Of a stretch of 64,000 nucleotides of DNA, positions 63,166-64,000 are shown piece after piece. This DNA is from Hermatobates lingyangjiaoensis (Eukaryota; Arthropoda; Insecta; Hemiptera; Hermatobatidae): contig JAPFBL010000239.1 in NCBI GenBank assembly GCA_026182355.1, positions 124,001-188,000 of the forward strand. The letters are read 5' to 3'. The notes under the pieces were generated by a model. It did not search any database. It was not told the origin of the DNA and saw only the letters and a list, made by a program, of their open reading frames with translations. Position numbers and translations under genes: made by a program. Every line of letters starts with the position of its first letter. Position 1 is the first letter of the stretch.

Positions 63166-64000
63166 AGAATAAGTTCACTTTAATTTTATATGAAATATGT
63201 GATTTTTATACTGTCCGCTAGCGGCAGAGTATTTAAGTACGCGCAGACAACATGAAAGCAACACAGTGGTGTCACTACCACAAGGAGGTGGTAGCATTGA
63301 ATGCCTGTTCAGCGTCTGTTGGTATAATATTCTCTTACCCTTTGACCTCGCACCTTCACCAGCGAAATATCTCTATCAGAAAGAAGAAAGAAGTGGATAC
63401 AGAGTGTCGGATTTTAATAAAGATTTTTTATAATTGACTTATCCTTCTTTGCACTAATTATTAGTATCAGTGACTAATACAGAGTAAAAAGTGACTTATT
63501 GTTAGTTGTATGTAATTTTGTAATTACCTTACTGGCCTAGTCCCCGTGAGATCAGATTAAGCTGTATTCGGCCCCCAGAACAAAATGAGTTAACCGTAGA
63601 ATTTATCGCAAAAAAACAGTGATAACCGCATATTGATCAGGTTAAGAAATAGTTTCATTCAAAATATAAAATATGAGGTGGGGATACTTGGTTGGAAGTC
63701 AGAGAAATTATTTTGAAAGAGTCTATATTTAAACTATTGTGGATAATGGTTTCGTTTTATAAACAATAGATTCTAAATTGTCAATAAAGAATCAATTGCG
63801 AAAGCACACCCGCTCAAAAACCGATACAAATACAGCTATTCTAACAATACAGAAAGCAGGTCGTCGAGCCTCAAAATATGAAAAATCCATTACAAAGTTA
63901 AATAAACTTTTCTTGATTACTGCACTTGTTAATCCTCTAAGGGAGGGATGTTAGCCTGAGGTAATATGGAAAACAGTTCCAGGCTAATATCCAAGAAGAA
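63166..64000. other. Unassigned stretch to window end
   Basis: The plus ORF 63252-63437 (61 codons) has no recognisable content. No element supported. Confidence 0.45.

Overview
This window looks like AT-rich, gene-poor nuclear DNA of an invertebrate animal. It has no bacterial-style gene order and no ORF longer than 119 codons. The longest ORFs lie in simple repeats. I found no convincing host gene. The only host-like coding hints are a 72-codon ORF with good splice signals nearby (56352-56902, minus). Nearly everything recognisable is mobile-element debris: tRNA-derived SINEs, hAT-like DNA transposons and MITEs, one Helitron with clean ends, fossil non-LTR retrotransposon pieces, and many short fold-back elements that I link to Penelope-like retroelements (PLEs). 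One SINE type ends in CCTAA units, the complement of the arthropod telomere repeat TTAGG, so an arthropod (perhaps a chelicerate) is my guess. The species cannot be fixed from this sequence.

The main theme is a set of at least ten dispersed repeat families, called A to N here. Each carries a small hairpin motif shaped like a minimal type I hammerhead ribozyme: helix I, a CUGANGA box, one extra non-G base, stem II, GAAA, a helix III of about two base pairs, an H base (never G), then the other strand of helix I. The families share almost no sequence outside the core boxes, yet the helices stay paired: helix I is GACT/AGTC in E, AAGCC/GGCTT in G, TCTC/GAGA in M, TGCTCT/AGAGCA in N, GTC/GAC in L, TAC/GTA in H. 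In several families the hairpin is followed by a short reading frame resembling the N-terminal region of a PLE protein (lysine-rich segment, then FN..C..(E)GLL..YTNIY). In families L and I the ATG lies inside the ribozyme's helix III loop. Many copies are head-to-head inverted repeats, so both arms carry a ribozyme-like motif on opposite strands.

Layout. 1-2.4 kb: a tandem repeat, a SINE and a family F copy. 3.3-6.5 kb: families E, C, B, E, M. 7-9.8 kb: a hAT-like element split by a family A element with 12-bp target duplications, then a second family A element. 10.5-18.5 kb: a dense block of families E, K, F, M, C, H, D, G and I plus a MITE and a SINE. 19-24.7 kb: simple repeats, two fossil non-LTR ends and a hAT MITE. 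26-34.6 kb: PLE fragments, a 23-bp minisatellite, a large palindromic MITE, hAT elements, families J and A. 35-43.3 kb: a SINE inside a family M element, a 41-bp minisatellite, families A, E, L, K, C and N, and a palindromic MITE. 44-50 kb: E copies, four SINEs, families G, C and K. 51.4-53.5 kb: the same hAT-like element as at 7.8 kb, here split by the Helitron. 53.6-60.6 kb: families E, F, M, N, K and L, a TIR element, a hAT MITE with an exact 8-bp duplication, and two SINEs. 60.6-64 kb: mostly unremarkable AT-rich DNA.

No genes act together as a pathway here. The window is best read as a record of nested insertions. The shared idea is self-cleaving-RNA-like modules attached to PLE-derived fold-back elements.
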